DNA from: Dirofilaria immitis
Taxonomy: Eukaryota > Nematoda > Chromadorea > Rhabditida > Onchocercidae
DNA: 64,000 nucleotides
Assembly (NCBI GenBank): GCA_024305405.1
Contig: JAKNDB010000098.1
Coordinates: forward strand, 2,808,501-2,872,500
Direction of reading: 5' to 3'
Shown here: piece by piece, positions 24,101 to 37,494 of the stretch
Layout of the letters: every line of letters begins with the position of its first letter
Position numbering within the stretch: position 1 is the first letter of the stretch
Program-made: the position numbers and the translations under genes
Notes under the pieces: model-generated
The model's input: the letters and a program-made list of their open reading frames with translations, nothing else
What the model was told of the DNA's origin: nothing
The model's database searches: none

Positions 24101-27010
24101 CGGTATTCTATATGGAATTCCAAATATTTTTGAAATTTGGCTTAAGGACTGTCAATATTATTTGGAAAAGGTATTTATACCGTTTTATTTTACTATTTTT
24201 ATAGAAAATTTATTTATCGCTTCATGAAAATTGATATGGATACTTGATATATTGAAAATATCCTCATTTTACATTTCAGTGCAAACAGTTTAAACTCCAG
24301 ATTGTTGCAAAATTTCTTTGACAGAAAAATCATAGGTACTAAGTTGGAAAGCTTCATAAAATTGATTATTCGGGTTTATTATTAGAACAAATTTTATAAC
24401 AAATGTGAATAGTACAATAAATAAAACATTGATTTTTATATAATTATATTTCTTAGCAATTTCGTTTTTCTTTTTCTTCTTTTACTACATCGTTGATATT
24501 TGCTCATATCCATGGACAAAATAATGCCTTTCGCATTATTTTAGTTTGAAAATAATTTTCTTATTCTATTTTAAGACGCAGATATGTGATATGAAAGCAT
24601 ATAAGAAAGATGATACGAGAGATACAATGGGTATTATATTATACGAAGACAAATATCGTCGTGTCACCAAGATGTATAAAGAAAACAAAGAATTAGGAGA
24701 AGTAAAAGTATGCTTAACGACTTACATAGTTCTAGCTTTAACTGTTTGTTAATCCTTATCTCTAAAAATGCAATTTGCATTTCTTTTTAAATATGTATCA
24801 TTTATATTTTTGTACTTTTTATTCTAAATTTTCGTGGGAAGAATGAATTTCAGTGTGAAAATTGTTTTTATTCTATTATATTATAGAGTGATTTTAATTT
24901 TTTTCTATACTTTTTCTTATATTTTTTGTTATCTGTTTTTATTATCTTTATTAAAACTTGTAAAAATATAATATCACCGAAATTTGCTTGAATATCTAAG
25001 ATTGCGGTCGTATCAACTAATTTGTTTTTATAGCAATAGTTTATCACATTTTACGATTTCAGAGCAAATATTTTCTTATTGATGAGGGAAGAACTATCGA
25101 ATTTTGTGGGGATTCTGAAATATCTACTATGATAAGTTTCTCTAAATTAGAAGGTTATTTTTTTCGAATTGCATAGCTATTGATTTAGAATATCATTTTA
25201 GTCGTTTTCAAATTAAAAACTAAATATTCGTTATTCTAGTTTCTTCTCTATTATTTTATGCAATAGAATCATCCCATTCCGTCGATCATAATTTTCATCG
25301 GCAAGTTATGTTTTTCAAATGTACACCACACAACCAATCCAATGCCCTTATCTATTTTGACCTTATCATTAGATATAATTGAAACTTTTTCCCCTGTTAT
25401 TGCTACTGTAGCTGTTTTTCCAGTCAAATGAGTATAGCGCGCATTCTTTAGTTGGCGGAAAACTGTAATGCATTCTGGAGCATCATATTAATCGAAAGGC
25501 TATAAAATGGTTCACCAAACTGGTAATTAAAAGTATTGTAGATTTATTTAATGAAGTACTGCTAATTATCTTATATAAATTTTAGATCGGCAAGCTGCAT
25601 TTTTCTTACGCACATGTCCTGCACTTGCCGTTGGTTTCATATTAAAGAACGAAAAGTTATCAACTAATCTTGAAGAATTATTGAAAAATCGTTGCTCTAG
25701 AGAAAAAATGTGCATCTTAAAGCATGTACTACCAGTAGAGAAAAGTAAGATATATTCAATGATAAACATCTACTGTAAATCCTTTCATGCTTCCATCTTT
25801 CAAAATCTATAAATGAAATTTATAACTATTTTCCAACTTGTATTTTTTTAACTTCAATTTCTTTTTTAGTTCTTTTATGTTTCCAATGAATGTGAAATTA
25901 CGATAATTTGAACTTAATCGAACGTATTATCCGTGATATATCGAAGCATTAAAAAAATTTTTCAATATGTTTGAATTAATATTTTATTTTTAGAATAATC
26001 TTTACTCTGTTGCTGATATAATATTCGTTGATGGTACATCCTTGGTGAATTTGCTGGATTATGGCGCTGAAGTATTCGTAGCCAATAGTTTGTTACCGAC
26101 CAGTAAATTGTTACCAATCGATACAAATAATGCAAATAATGCATCGGTTTCTCTTTTCAATTTTTAAAACTAAATGTAGGATTTGTTATTAGTGGGAACA
26201 GAAATAATGAATCATTTTGTATGAGATGAAATGATTAGATGAGGTTTTTAGATTTTTGAACACGAATTCATTTGATGTGTGAATTTAATGATTTATCTTA
26301 GATTCTTTTACTTAACTTATAAGAGCATGCATTTTATTGCATACTAGCTCAATAGCTATTAAAATCAACAATATTTCTTTTTGTTTCAACAATATTTCTT
26401 TTCATCAATCAACAATATTTCTTTTTAGATGTTTATATAGCAGATAAAAGTTTTTGACTGTTTCTGAAATTGCAGGAAGATAACGGTCAATGGGAAAATG
26501 GTAGTAATGTTTGTTGTGATGGCTTTTTAGCAATGTTGATTTCTTCAAAGAACATGAAATAGTTGAAAAGGAAATAGACGGTAAGTTTATGTAGTACTAA
26601 TGCTTAGTCTCTCAACCCTTTTTGTTTACTGAATTGTCATTAGTTTGATAGTTGAATGACATTTTGTCGTGCAACAGAACATTTCGAGCGAATAAAAGTT
26701 GAAGAAGAAAACTGTTTTGTTTCTGCAGTTCTCTTCGTCTCTCTATTTTACATTTTCATGCTAAATTCTGATATTCGCTATCAGTGCAACTCCGTGTAAT
26801 GTATGTTTTCATATTTTCTATTTCAATACGGTTTCATGTTTTGGACAGCTCAAAAAAATCACTGAGGAAAAATCACTAAACCAGAGATCCTTACAGCTCA
26901 AAAAAATCACTAAACCAGAGATCCTTGCTGTCTTTTATTATTATATCTTTAAATTTTGAAAATAAAATTATTGACCATTTTATTTTTCAGATGATTTAGG
27001 CGCATTTTGA
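18192..27010 (+). CDS. multi-Tudor-domain protein (5' end not certain)
   Basis: Large germ-granule-type protein with at least three Tudor modules, which in known relatives bind methylated arginine on Argonaute partners. Best exons: 18192-18338, 18852-18987, 19293-19353, 19482-19670, 19837-19971, 20389-20540, 21123-21176, 21394-21540, 21831-22001, 22197-22351, 22549-22702, 22992-23201, 23453-23637, 23774-23885, 23955-24170, 24576-24707, 25063-25153, 25586-25744, 25994-26145, 26476-26580, 26991-27010. The clearest Tudor core is exon 22992-23201 (GDICIVDCESQLFRCEIVDI, then VISYVDYGEEQEL), followed by the extended-Tudor strand IFGIKCRLEEIYP. Others are GEIVLVKIGERFVRGCVV with IYLIDSGF, and YRRVTKMYKENKE with YFLIDEGRTIEF. 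The first ATG in frame is 18230; an upstream exon is possible. Exons near 20731, 21589 and 24280 are uncertain. At least five points need one added base to keep frame (about 19563, 21424, 21477, 23806, 26524). Either the assembly carries indel errors or the gene is decaying. Confidence 0.8.
25276..25487 (-). pseudogene. antisense coding-like tract inside a Tudor-gene intron
   Basis: On the minus strand an unbroken 70-codon frame lies within the Tudor intron 25154-25585. It reads APECITVFRQLKNARYTHLT, GKTATVAITGEKVSI, KIDKGIGLVVWCTFEKHNL and PMKIMIDGMG before a TGA. It starts after a stop, with no ATG ahead of it. A possible splice acceptor (GCATTACAG) lies near 25457. Composition is richer in G and C than the neighbouring intron. 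The pattern of a basic strand followed by a hydrophobic GLVVWCTF strand resembles the N-terminal part of D-aminoacyl-tRNA deacylase-like proteins, but only weakly. I found no partner exons nearby, so a gene fragment or a nested gene exon are both possible. Confidence 0.4.
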
Positions 27011-30000
27011 AGTATTTTTCATATATAATGGCTATTCAATTTTTGGAAGTATTGCGTTGTATTATAAATAGGGGCATTTTATGTTAATCCTGTAAAATAT
27101 TATAATTTGTTTTCCATATTTGTTATTTCTTTGACTTGTCAAAAAATTATTGCATTTAGCGCTATAATGCATTAGTTCTGATATGGATTTCAATTTATGA
27201 TAGAAAAATACGAATTGATTTGTTGGACATTTCTGATTATATTTAGAGAGTTTTATGTGAAATTATTTTAAATGAGGGAGTGAATAAGAACTATTAATTT
27301 TTAAAACATTTCTTGCCTCTTTCTTGAGCACTTTATATGTCTCTATCAATTAATGAGCTTTTCTTAATAATTATTTCTCCTGAAAATTCCAATTATTGTT
27401 TTAGTCAATATGTCAATACAACTGTAATTTCATGAATCCGTTTTCTATTTGCGATGTATCATTATTCTGTTTTCGAAAGAGTTATTTTCCTTTGCTGACA
27501 GATTTAGTTATCGTTTAGCTAAAGATTCAACTTCTCAAATTTGAGCTTTAAGTTACTTATCTATTAGTCTTTAATAATCTTGTTATAATGGCCTTTTTAA
27601 TAATTATTTTCCTGAAATTTTCATACTGTTATGTCAACATGTCAACTCCATTAATCTCTCTTCTTTTTGCAATATATCATAATTTTTTTCTTTTGATTAC
27701 TCTTCATTATTATTATTCATTTTCACTGTGAATAAATTTTTGAAATGAAACATTTTTACTTCATATTCCCTTTTCTTTAATATTACTACCAAAAATGGAT
27801 TATTGTTTTATTTGTCTGAAATATTTGTTATTAAATGTATTCTATGCAAAACAATTCATCATTAATGACATCTTCGATACACATACATTTTTATTCGTAT
27901 TTTTAATTTCAAAAATAATTTTATTATATTATAGGAAATAAATGTAACAGATAAAAAATTGTATATACCTGTTTAATAAAATCATTTTAATAGATAAAAT
28001 TATTATTGAAATTTTTTCAAAAAATTTTTTTTTATAATTCTTGATTATGTATTAATGAAAATTTATCATACGTTTGAAGATGTGAGAAATTTTTTTGTTT
28101 CAAAAAATAGTAAACAAAATATTTTTTTAAAAAACGAGGAAATTATTTCAAATTAGAAGTAATCATTTGTAAGATTAATTATTGTAATAAATATTTTCAT
28201 ATATTAATTTCTACCTAATAGCTAAATTATTGATTGATTGATTATGTTATGATAATTTTTCAAACTTTTTAATTATATATATCAAAAAGATTTTTTAATT
28301 TTTATTTTTTTATTTGTTTAAAATGTTGAAATTTAATTTTCATTACAACAAAATAAATTAAACAATAAATCAATAATCAATAAGTAGTAAAGATAAGGAC
28401 TAATTTTCAGGTCATTGCAATACATATTGTTTATGCGATTAGCGATAATAAGCTTTGATTGGTGTCCAATTAATTAGGCAAAATATTTGCCTAATAATAA
28501 AATTTCTCTCTCATTCTCTCTTCCCTTTTCATTATATTTAAAATATATTGCCAACATTCCATCTTTGATTATTATTTTTTTGCCAAATTGTTATTACTGA
28601 CTACTATTTTGGACTATTTATTACGTAATATCAATTGAATGTGATTGCAGCATTTTTGACAAGAGAAAATTGATTAATCCAATCAGATGGAGAAAATTGT
28701 TGTATTAGAATCTGCCATTAGAATCTGAGAAAGATTTAGCGTAACATTTTCACAGGAGGATTTAAGGTCAAAACTTCTGGTAACCTTTTGCAACAAAAGT
28801 CTTTCAATACTTCCTTAGCAAAATGATGATAATGATGTTGCTGATAATGATGATAATGATGATGATGGTATATTTTATTTGATGGGAATTTTGGCTTATT
28901 TTTTATTTCATTAATTTTATAACTTTAAATTGAGTAAGGTTTAAGTTTCGGGCCTCTTATTAAAATGAGCAAGTTGAAATTTGTCCCTTAGCATCGATGA
29001 TTTTTATCAGATAAGTAAAATGAAAAAAGCGAGGTACTGATAAGAAGAAGCGAGAATTTTCGTTTTGTTTTTTTGTTAGCTAATATTTATGCTTTTTCTT
29101 CCTAATTAATGCATTAATTGAACAAAAGAAAAATAAAATAAACTTGATCACTTGATAAGGATAATATGATCGCCTATTATTATCGAATAACTTTCTACGA
29201 TTTCTTATACTAACTTTAACAGTATGAAAGGGAATCTGAGAAGTTATAATTAAGAAAAAAAAAAAAACTATTATTCAATGAATTCCATTTTCTCAATTAT
29301 TCAGTGAATTTCATTTTTCTAAATGATTACTGTAAAATATTAATTATAGTAATAAATTTGTAGAAAAAATTCAATAAATAACTTATTGAAAATTCATTGA
29401 TAAAAAAGAAAAAAAAAACAAAACGAATGAAATTATACGATTGGATTGATTTGTTAAAAATTTATTTAAAATTTCATCAAAAATTTTTATTGAAATTTTT
29501 AAATTTCTTCGAAAGAATCGATTATTTGAATAAAAATTTGAGGCAATTAATTTTTTAATTAATAAATTTTTAACAAATTAAATGATAGAAAACAAAAAAA
29601 ATGAAAAATAAAACGAAGAAATCATTAATTTAGCTTTTCTTCTTTTTTTTTTTCATTTCAAATTTTATCATCTTTTAACTTTTTTTAGCCCATTTAATTT
29701 CATTTTTTTTTGGCCAAAATAATTGCTTTATTTTTTTGCCAATTTTTTTTTTTTAGTAAAATAATCTTCTTAATAAAATTAAAATTACTATATCAATAGT
29801 AATAATATGATGAAAATATTCTAATCGATACATTTTAATAATCTTGGAAATTAGAATTACCATATCAGTAGTAATAATAATAATAATATGATGCAAATTT
29901 TCTTATCGATATATTTTAAAATTTTATCAAATTAATTATTCGTAAAATGACATATACAAAAAAAATAGTTGCGAAAAAAAGAAGAAATAAAAATCATGAT

Positions 30001-30573
30001 AAAATCATAATATTGCTAATATCATTTAAAATATCTCTAAATGTTTGTAAACAAAAAAAAAAAAAAAAGAAAGAAACGAAGAATAGACTTTTAAATTAAT
30101 TTTATTTATAGCATAAAAAAATTTTTTTATATTTTGGATATTTTTTCTTTTAAATTAAAATATATCAATTATTATTATTTATTGTATTAAATTAAATTTT
30201 GAAATATATATGTGTAATCGTAATTTACAAAAATAAAATTTTCAAAAATATCTAAATTATCGATTTTTTCTTTTTGATAAAATATTTCGAATTTGTCAAT
30301 TTTAAATATACTTTAATATTTCGAAATTTTAAAATATTTTTAAATTTAAATATGTCTTTTTTTTTTTTGTAAGAAATATAATCTTAAAAGAAAACTGAAA
30401 AATATAACTAAGAAATATAATATTAAGAAAAAAATACAAAAGCTATGTCGAGTATTTCCTGGCTTTATAAATATAAAATATTAATTTTAAAATTATCATT
30501 TTAAAAATCAAAGTTTTGTTTTCTCTTTTCTCTTTCTCAACAATTTTTAGTATAATTTAAATTATTTTTATCA
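27011..30573. other. 3.6 kb convergent intergenic region
   Basis: It lies between the 3' ends of the Tudor gene (plus) and the homeobox gene (minus). It is AT-rich throughout, with a GAT-rich microsatellite near 28822-28866 and many A and T runs. No coding exon or RNA gene recognised. It must contain both poly(A) regions. Confidence 0.5.
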
Positions 30574-33181
30574 TTATTCGTTTGTATCAATATTATCCGT
30601 ATTGGTAGTATTATCATCATCATTGCTAATACAATTATCACCTTGCTTACGAACAATTTTTTTATGCTTCATACGACGATTCTGGAACCATGTCTTCACC
30701 TGTGCAAAAATAATTTTTATCTAACTTTTGTTTTTTTTTATAAATATATTATGTTAATTTAATTTTGATAATTACTAGCAAATTTGATTACGGTAATCTA
30801 ATTTTGATAATTATTATCAAATTTGATTACGGTAATTTAATTTTGATAAGGATTATTATATTGTTAAATTTAGTTAAAATTTCTTTCCGAAATATTTATA
30901 TTTTAATATTATTTAAAATTGTACCTGTGTTTCACTTAAATTTAATACTGTAGCAAGTTCGATACGCTCTGGTGTTGAGAGATATCGTTGTGCTTCAAAC
31001 CTTTTTCAAGACCTTGTAATTGTTGATCGGAAAATACGGTACGTGCTTTCCTACGTCGATATGATTTACTTGCTGATACCAAACGTAACGCATCAGTACC
31101 AACTGATGCTGCCCATAAATGAGGAAATACTGCTGCTAAAATATTTTTTCATTTAAAAATTATAATTCACTTAAAAAAGATTTTTCCTTAACCTACAATA
31201 GAATAGTTTTGCGAAAATTTTGCGATAAAATGTCCTACGACAGAATATCTTTGCGAAAATTTTGAGACAAAATGCTTGTGATAGAATATCACTGCGAAAA
31301 TTTTGCGATAAAACACGTTACGATAGAATATTTTTGCAAAAATTCTGCGATTTTCACGAAATCAGTGATAGAAAACAGCAAAAAATAATCCTCCAATGGA
31401 ATACTTTTTGAAAGTTATGAATTCTTAAAGCAATTACATACTGCTCATTGAAATTCATTAATTTTTAAATTTGTGACAAAAAAGGTTAAACAAAAAAAAT
31501 ACGATATTAATGAAAGCTCGAGAAAAACTAAAATTATGGTAATTTACTACGATAATGATTAATATTTATACAGTATTATAAGTAGTAATTATATCAAAGA
31601 GTATAATAATGAAAATATAATTGAAAATATTTGAAATAATTAAAATTATATTTATATTAGAAAAAGAAAAAAATTAGGACGCAAAATTATTAGGATCATT
31701 TGATGATTAAATTATTATGATTAATTTAATGGAAGAATTTTGATTACTGATATGAATTTTTCAACATTTTAGATTAACTTTGAACTTTTAACAATTTACT
31801 GATATGAATTTTTTTAACAATTTAAATTAACTTTAAATTTAACTATTAATGCAAATTATTGCAATAAATGATAAATTTTAAATTTTATCAAAAATTTTTT
31901 TCACTTCGTTTTCTTTTTTTATCTTAAAATATAAATTAGGGAAAATTTGTTAAAATTAATTTATCATTGGTGATAATAGAGGGAAATCAGGACGGCATAA
32001 TTTTTGATGCAAATATTATTCATTTTGCTTTTTTTTAAAATTTAATACTTGCTAGAATTTCAATTATAGAAATTAAAAAAGTCGAATTAAAATATTTCAT
32101 TATAAAATTATCTTTCAAAATTTAAAATGTGTTAAATGAATCATTGGAAAACAAATAAATATGATTGTTGTAAACTAAGAAAAACAATTAAATAAATCAT
32201 TGTAGGAAAATAAATAAATAAATATGATTGTTATAAACTAGTAAAAATAAATAAATAAACTTTGCAAATTTCTATGGAGGATCGTTATAGAAAAAAATAT
32301 TAATCTGACTGTTAAAGCATTGAAAAAATAAATAAATAAATAAGCTTTGTAAGTTATTATCATTTTGTTCCCAAAATAATTCTAAAATATTATCACTTAA
32401 AAACTAAACTCTTTAAGTTATTATCATTTCATTTCCAAAATAATTCTAAAATGTTATCATTCAAAAACTAAACTCTGTAAGTTATTATCATTTTATTACC
32501 AAAACAATTCCAAAATATTATCATTTAAAAATTAAACTATTTGTAACAATTAATTTCATTAAGCAACAAAACTAACCTGATCGTTGAGCCATTAAAAACT
32601 TTGCTCAAATGGTAATACAGCAGCAGTTGCAGCAGCACAATTTAACCATAACGGTATCGCTGTTGCTGTTGGTGTTGGTATTGGTGTTAGTGTTGTTGTT
32701 GTTGTTGTTGTTGTTGTTATTGGTGTTGGTGTTGTTATTGTTGTTGCTGTTGCTGTTGCTTCACAATATGCCAATAATGTTTTCTTATCAAAATATGTCG
32801 CAGTAATATTATCATTATCAGATTTTTGTTCCATAAATAAATTTGATTGTTTCAATAAATTATCTGATAATAAAAATTCAGATTTTTCTACATAATTATT
32901 ACTACCACTAGCAATAGTTTGTAATGTAGTACTAGTAGTAGTAGTAGCAGTAAGTAAATGATTACTATCCGTTGTTGTAATTGGTAAATTTCTTTCAACA
33001 TTTGAAAGAATTGCATCATCAAATTCTTTTGTAAGAATTTGCTTACATGATAATCTATTATCATTATCATTTTCTATAAAATTTTTTGATTCAATAAAAT
33101 TGCCCGATTTACATGTTGAAAATATTGCTGCTGCTGCTGCTGCTGTTGTTGATGATGATAATGATGATGATGATGATGATA

Positions 33182-33214
<33 letters not shown>

Positions 33215-33329
33215 TTGTTGTTGATGATTGTTGTTGTTGTTGTAGTAAATGATTGATCGAGAAATAGTTGATAGTTGTATCGGTTATTCTCGAATTAGAA
33301 TTAGAAGCGTTTGTTGTCGATTTAGCCAT
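30574..33329 (-). CDS. bsh: BSX/bsh-like homeobox transcription factor
   Basis: DNA-binding regulator, nuclear. Three exons: 32577-33329, 30925-31135, 30574-30699, giving about 363 aa once two frame breaks are allowed for. The homeodomain spans exons 2-3: RRRKARTVFSDQQLQGLEK, FEAQRYLSTPERIELAT, VLNLSETQ, then after the intron VKTWFQNRRMKHKK. Gln50 and the YLSTPER stretch match the BSX/brain-specific homeobox class. An intron between Q44 and V45 of the homeodomain is common. The N-terminal exon starts MAKSTTNASN and has FSINHLL, an eh1-like repressor (Groucho-binding) motif, followed by Gln, Ser, Ala and Thr runs from CAG, ATC and related repeats at 32690-32760 and 33125-33240. I chose the ATG at 33329 because the 33 residues before it read as translated CA-repeat DNA. 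Frame breaks lie at 32594-32598 and 31002-31006; each needs one added base. Confidence 0.9.
31195..31360. repeat. ~52-bp intronic tandem repeat, 3 copies
   Basis: Three to four diverged copies of a unit with GCGAAAATTTTGCGATAAAA and GATAGAATAT lie in the first intron of the homeobox gene, just upstream of its second exon. Confidence 0.7.
32345..32545. repeat. ~65-bp intronic tandem repeat, 3 copies
   Basis: Three copies of a unit with AAGTTATTATCATTT, CCAAAATAATTCTAAAAT and AAAAACTAAACTC, ending about 30 bp from the donor site of exon 1 of the homeobox gene. Confidence 0.75.
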
Positions 33330-34190
33330 AAAATAATAATTTGAAAAAAATTTTGATCCTTTCGTTCTTCCGATCTTCGTGCTCAAAACTTGGCATGCAC
33401 ACATACACACATACACACACCTATACACCTATACACAAGAATAGCTAAAATGGATAATCCTCTAAACTCATCATCTCATTCGTTACCGTAATCATCGATC
33501 ATCATTTCTAATACTGACAAAAATGGGCGGTGCTTTGAGCTAAAAATACTTGAAATCTTTGATAGATTGGATTGAAGCGAAATGAGTAATCAAAATGCTC
33601 GCTCAATCGTATAGGATAAATTTTGACTATTCTATCAGATTATTTACTTCTCTCTTCCTCTCACTTTCTTATTTTCTCTTTTCTTCCATCTATCTCTTTT
33701 TCTCTCTTTTTACTCTCACTCTCTCTTTTTCCCCGTCTTTTTATCTTTTTAGTTCGTTATAATTTCATCTTGTTATGATAAAAGTTACGCATTTCGAGAA
33801 TACATTAACTAATCCATAAAATTACGTTCGTATTAACTTAATGGAAAACGTGCACGTATAATTATCGTAATCCTATTTAATTTTTCAAATAATAAATGCA
33901 AAATGAAATATGCAAATTATAGTATCATTAAGCAATATATAACTTTATTTTATAAAATTACATCAGATTATGTGAAAAATGTTTTTTTTTAATTATTAGA
34001 CAGTATAATTTTTATAGAAGAAAAAAAAAGTTAGGTATTTATTTATCAAAATTATTATTTATTATTTAATTATAAGAAACAATTTAATTTTGGATATTAT
34101 AATTATTGTAATTTCATCAATAGTAAAAGTAAAGTAAATATGTAAATTATTTAAAAGCAAAATAAAAAAACCTAATTTATTCCATAAAGT
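33330..34190. other. 5' flank of the homeobox gene
   Basis: A CA-rich run (about 33395-33435) lies directly upstream of the start. A short GC-rich spot (TGGGCGGTGC) occurs near 33525. A long pyrimidine tract covers 33640-33750. This would be the promoter-proximal DNA of the minus-strand homeobox gene. No other gene seen. Confidence 0.35.
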
Positions 34191-34595
34191 TATTATCCCA
34201 TTTGCTTATAGGAAACACGCAGGTATTTCAGTTTTATCGTAATAGCTTTATCGTAATAGCTTTATCGTAATAGCTTTATCGCAATAGCTTTAACGCAATA
34301 GCTTTATCGTAACAGTAAAAATAATGCAAATATGCAACTCATAGTGTTACTCATTTACTTATAGGAAGCATGCAGGTATTTCAACTTTATCGTAATAATA
34401 TTGTAGTAATAGTTTTATCGTAATAGATTTTATCGTAATGCAAGTTATAATTTTACTCGTTTACTTATAGGAAACACGCAGGTATTGTAGCTTTATCGTA
34501 ATGCCTTTATCGTAATGGCTTTATCGTAATAGCTTTATCGTAATAGCTTTATCGTAATAGCTTTATTGTAATAGATTTATCGTAGTAGTAAAAGA
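34190..34595. repeat. composite minisatellite: 14-15 bp units inside ~130 bp blocks
   Basis: Short units of the form AGCTTTATCGTAAT repeat many times. Three larger blocks each open with TTACTTATAGGAAACACGCAGGT-like leaders (about 34203, 34356, 34466) and continue with a variable number of the short units. This is a two-level tandem repeat. Confidence 0.85.
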
Positions 34596-35534
34596 AATGC
34601 AAATATGTAAATTATAATTTTCATTTAAAAATTTGTTTACAATACTACTATAATTTCATACTGTAACTGTTTTTTTTGTCTTTTTAATTATAATTATTTT
34701 ACTAAATTTTCAATAATTTTGAACGAATAAATCAATAATATATAAATTTTGTTTTTAACTTTTTCAACGATATAACTATTATTTGTTATTAATTACTGCA
34801 AAAATAATTTGTTTAGCTTTTTATTAAACATTTTTAAAAAAAAACAATTAATTTTCTTTTTTCCTTTCACAATTTTTATTAATCGCTCAATTTATTTGAA
34901 TGAATTTTTTGTTCCTTTTTTTTTAAGTATTTTAACAAATTTTTGGAAGATTTTTTTATCATTTTTTAAATTGTATCATATCATAGAAATGAATTCATTC
35001 ATTTAAATTCTCCCATATTATGGCCTTTTTTTTTTAAACTTTTCTTTTTTTTTTTTTAGTATCGTAATTTTTATAGCTTTCAATTTTTTAGAAGATTAGA
35101 AAAAAGTTTAGAGTGCAAAAAGGACGAAGTATGGATATAATAAGGGATAGAAGAAGAAACGATCGGTTGGTTCATTCATTCTCCTTCTTAATAATAGATC
35201 AGTAAATAGGCTGACTTGCTTTCAGGCATCACAACTAATGGGCCAACTAATTAAGTTTACCATCTGTAAAGCTTTATTTTCCACAATATATCTATCTATC
35301 TATTTCATCCTATTTATCTATCTATCGCTTTTAATTTACGCCTTTTAAAAATCCTTTCATATAAAATGTAATAATTTTATTTTACATTTTGAAGAGTTGA
35401 GAAATGAGAAAGGCAATAATTACAACTTTAAAAGGCTTCAAAATTTATCGAATTAATAGCAAAGCTTACTTATCCAAACATTTTTATCGAATCATTGAGC
35501 ATTTCATTTCTTATCAAAATTCATTTATTCATTG

Positions 35535-36160
35535 ATGATAATGAAGTAGCGAATAAATTAATCTTAACTATATATATATATATGTGTGTGTTGATAATAT
35601 TAGAATGATGAAAATCACTTATCACCTTATTTGATAATGCATAATAATAATTATAATACTGTAATTGTCAGAATATCATGATAATGAAGATGCGAATAAA
35701 TTAATCTTAACTATATACACATATATATATAGTGTGTGTTAATAATATTAGAATGATAAAAATCACTTATCACCTTATTTGATAATGCATAGTTAATTAT
35801 AATACTGTAACTGTCAAAATATTATAATCACGAAAGTAAAATTGTTAATAAATCAAGACGAGAATATACCACTGAGGTGATACAATTAAAGGAAAATAAC
35901 CTTAACAATATACCTGTATGTGCTAATAATGTTAGAACGATAAAAATCATTTATCAGTTTACTTGATAAGATCATAGCTTCATTATGTATTATCATGGAG
36001 TGAAATTATAATAATAAAATTGTCAAGATATCATAATCAATATACTAAAATTGTTAATGATCAGTATGTAAAATGAACAAAGACATATTGGCTTGTATAT
36101 TTATATGTATATGGTGATAATATTAGAATGATTCTATCAGTCTATCATTTCATGATAATT
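35535..36160. repeat. ~140-bp diverged tandem repeat, 4 copies
   Basis: The units contain TTAATCTTAACTATATA, a TGTGTGTT run, GATAATATTAGAATGAT and ATCACTTATCACCTTATTTG. The first two copies (about 35535-35675 and 35676-35820) are close; the third and fourth are more diverged. Confidence 0.75.
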
Positions 36161-37494
36161 CATAATAAAGCTATGATAATAATATTAAAATATTATTATC
36201 AGTAATAGTTAATAGTCGAAAAAACGATTTAAATAATTCTTCTATTTTAGCATAAACGTATATAAAAAATCAGGAAAGAGGATAATCGTAGATTAATTAT
36301 CATATCATTAGTATCTATTGATGATAAAAGAAATGATAATTTAACAATACTATATTGATGATAATATCAACGCAATATTATCATTATGAAATATTAAATT
36401 AAAGTATCGTATTATTCATTTATCATTTCAATTATAACATTCCATTTCATCAATTTTTTATCAATCAATAACAAAATAATAACTTCTTCAATTTAAAAGA
36501 TATTAGTTAATATTCTGTTCAATTGATAATGTAAATATTTCATTTGATAAACTGATAACAGTTATTTTCCTCAATTAATAATGCAAACATTTGATTTGAT
36601 AAATATAGTGTTTTTATCTTTTTTTTTTACCGCAAGATTATTATAGCATAAACGATATATATGAAATCACATGTTATTTAATGATAATATTTATTTTGCA
36701 GATAAGCCTCTTCTACAACCTCTGTTTGCTTTTTGTTCATTTTTATGATATGCGATTAATTTTATGCATTATTTATTAAAATGTTTATATGATAATGATA
36801 ATAAATGATAAATTGCTGTCAGCTGATAAACATCAATGAATGAATGGTAATCGTTTGTTATTATTAACAATGATTATTTAATTTGTCAACTGCGATAAAT
36901 TACTGAAAGAATTATTATTGATCGATTAATTAGTCAATCAACCGATCAATTTATTCCATCAAATTATTTGGAAATTTTATTTATTATTTATCTAATGATA
37001 ATGAGTAAAATTTCAACTTACATATTATATATCTGAACAGTACTATCGCAGCAACAATAAATTATTGATTTGATAGTAATTATCAATTTATCAAAACTGA
37101 TTAATTCAGTAATTGTGATAGATTATTGGAAAAATTATTCATTGATCAATCAATCAATCAATCAATTTATTCAATAAATTTAATGGTAATAAGTAAAATA
37201 TCTTTTGATTATGATTACTGTAATGATAAATTCTGACAATAATTATTAGCATATTTTAATACTTTTCATTAATCAAAGCTAATTTGATTATGTATTCGTA
37301 GAAATTTTAATTAATTATTATTATTATTTCTTAAAATTATTATCACATTTTTAATTTAATAATCAAAATCAAAAGATATATAACAAATATATTTAAATAT
37401 GACTACTGTAATAATAATTTATTGCATATAACTAATTATTCACATATTACAATACTTTTAATAAATCAAAATTAATTTAATATTTAAAAATTTT

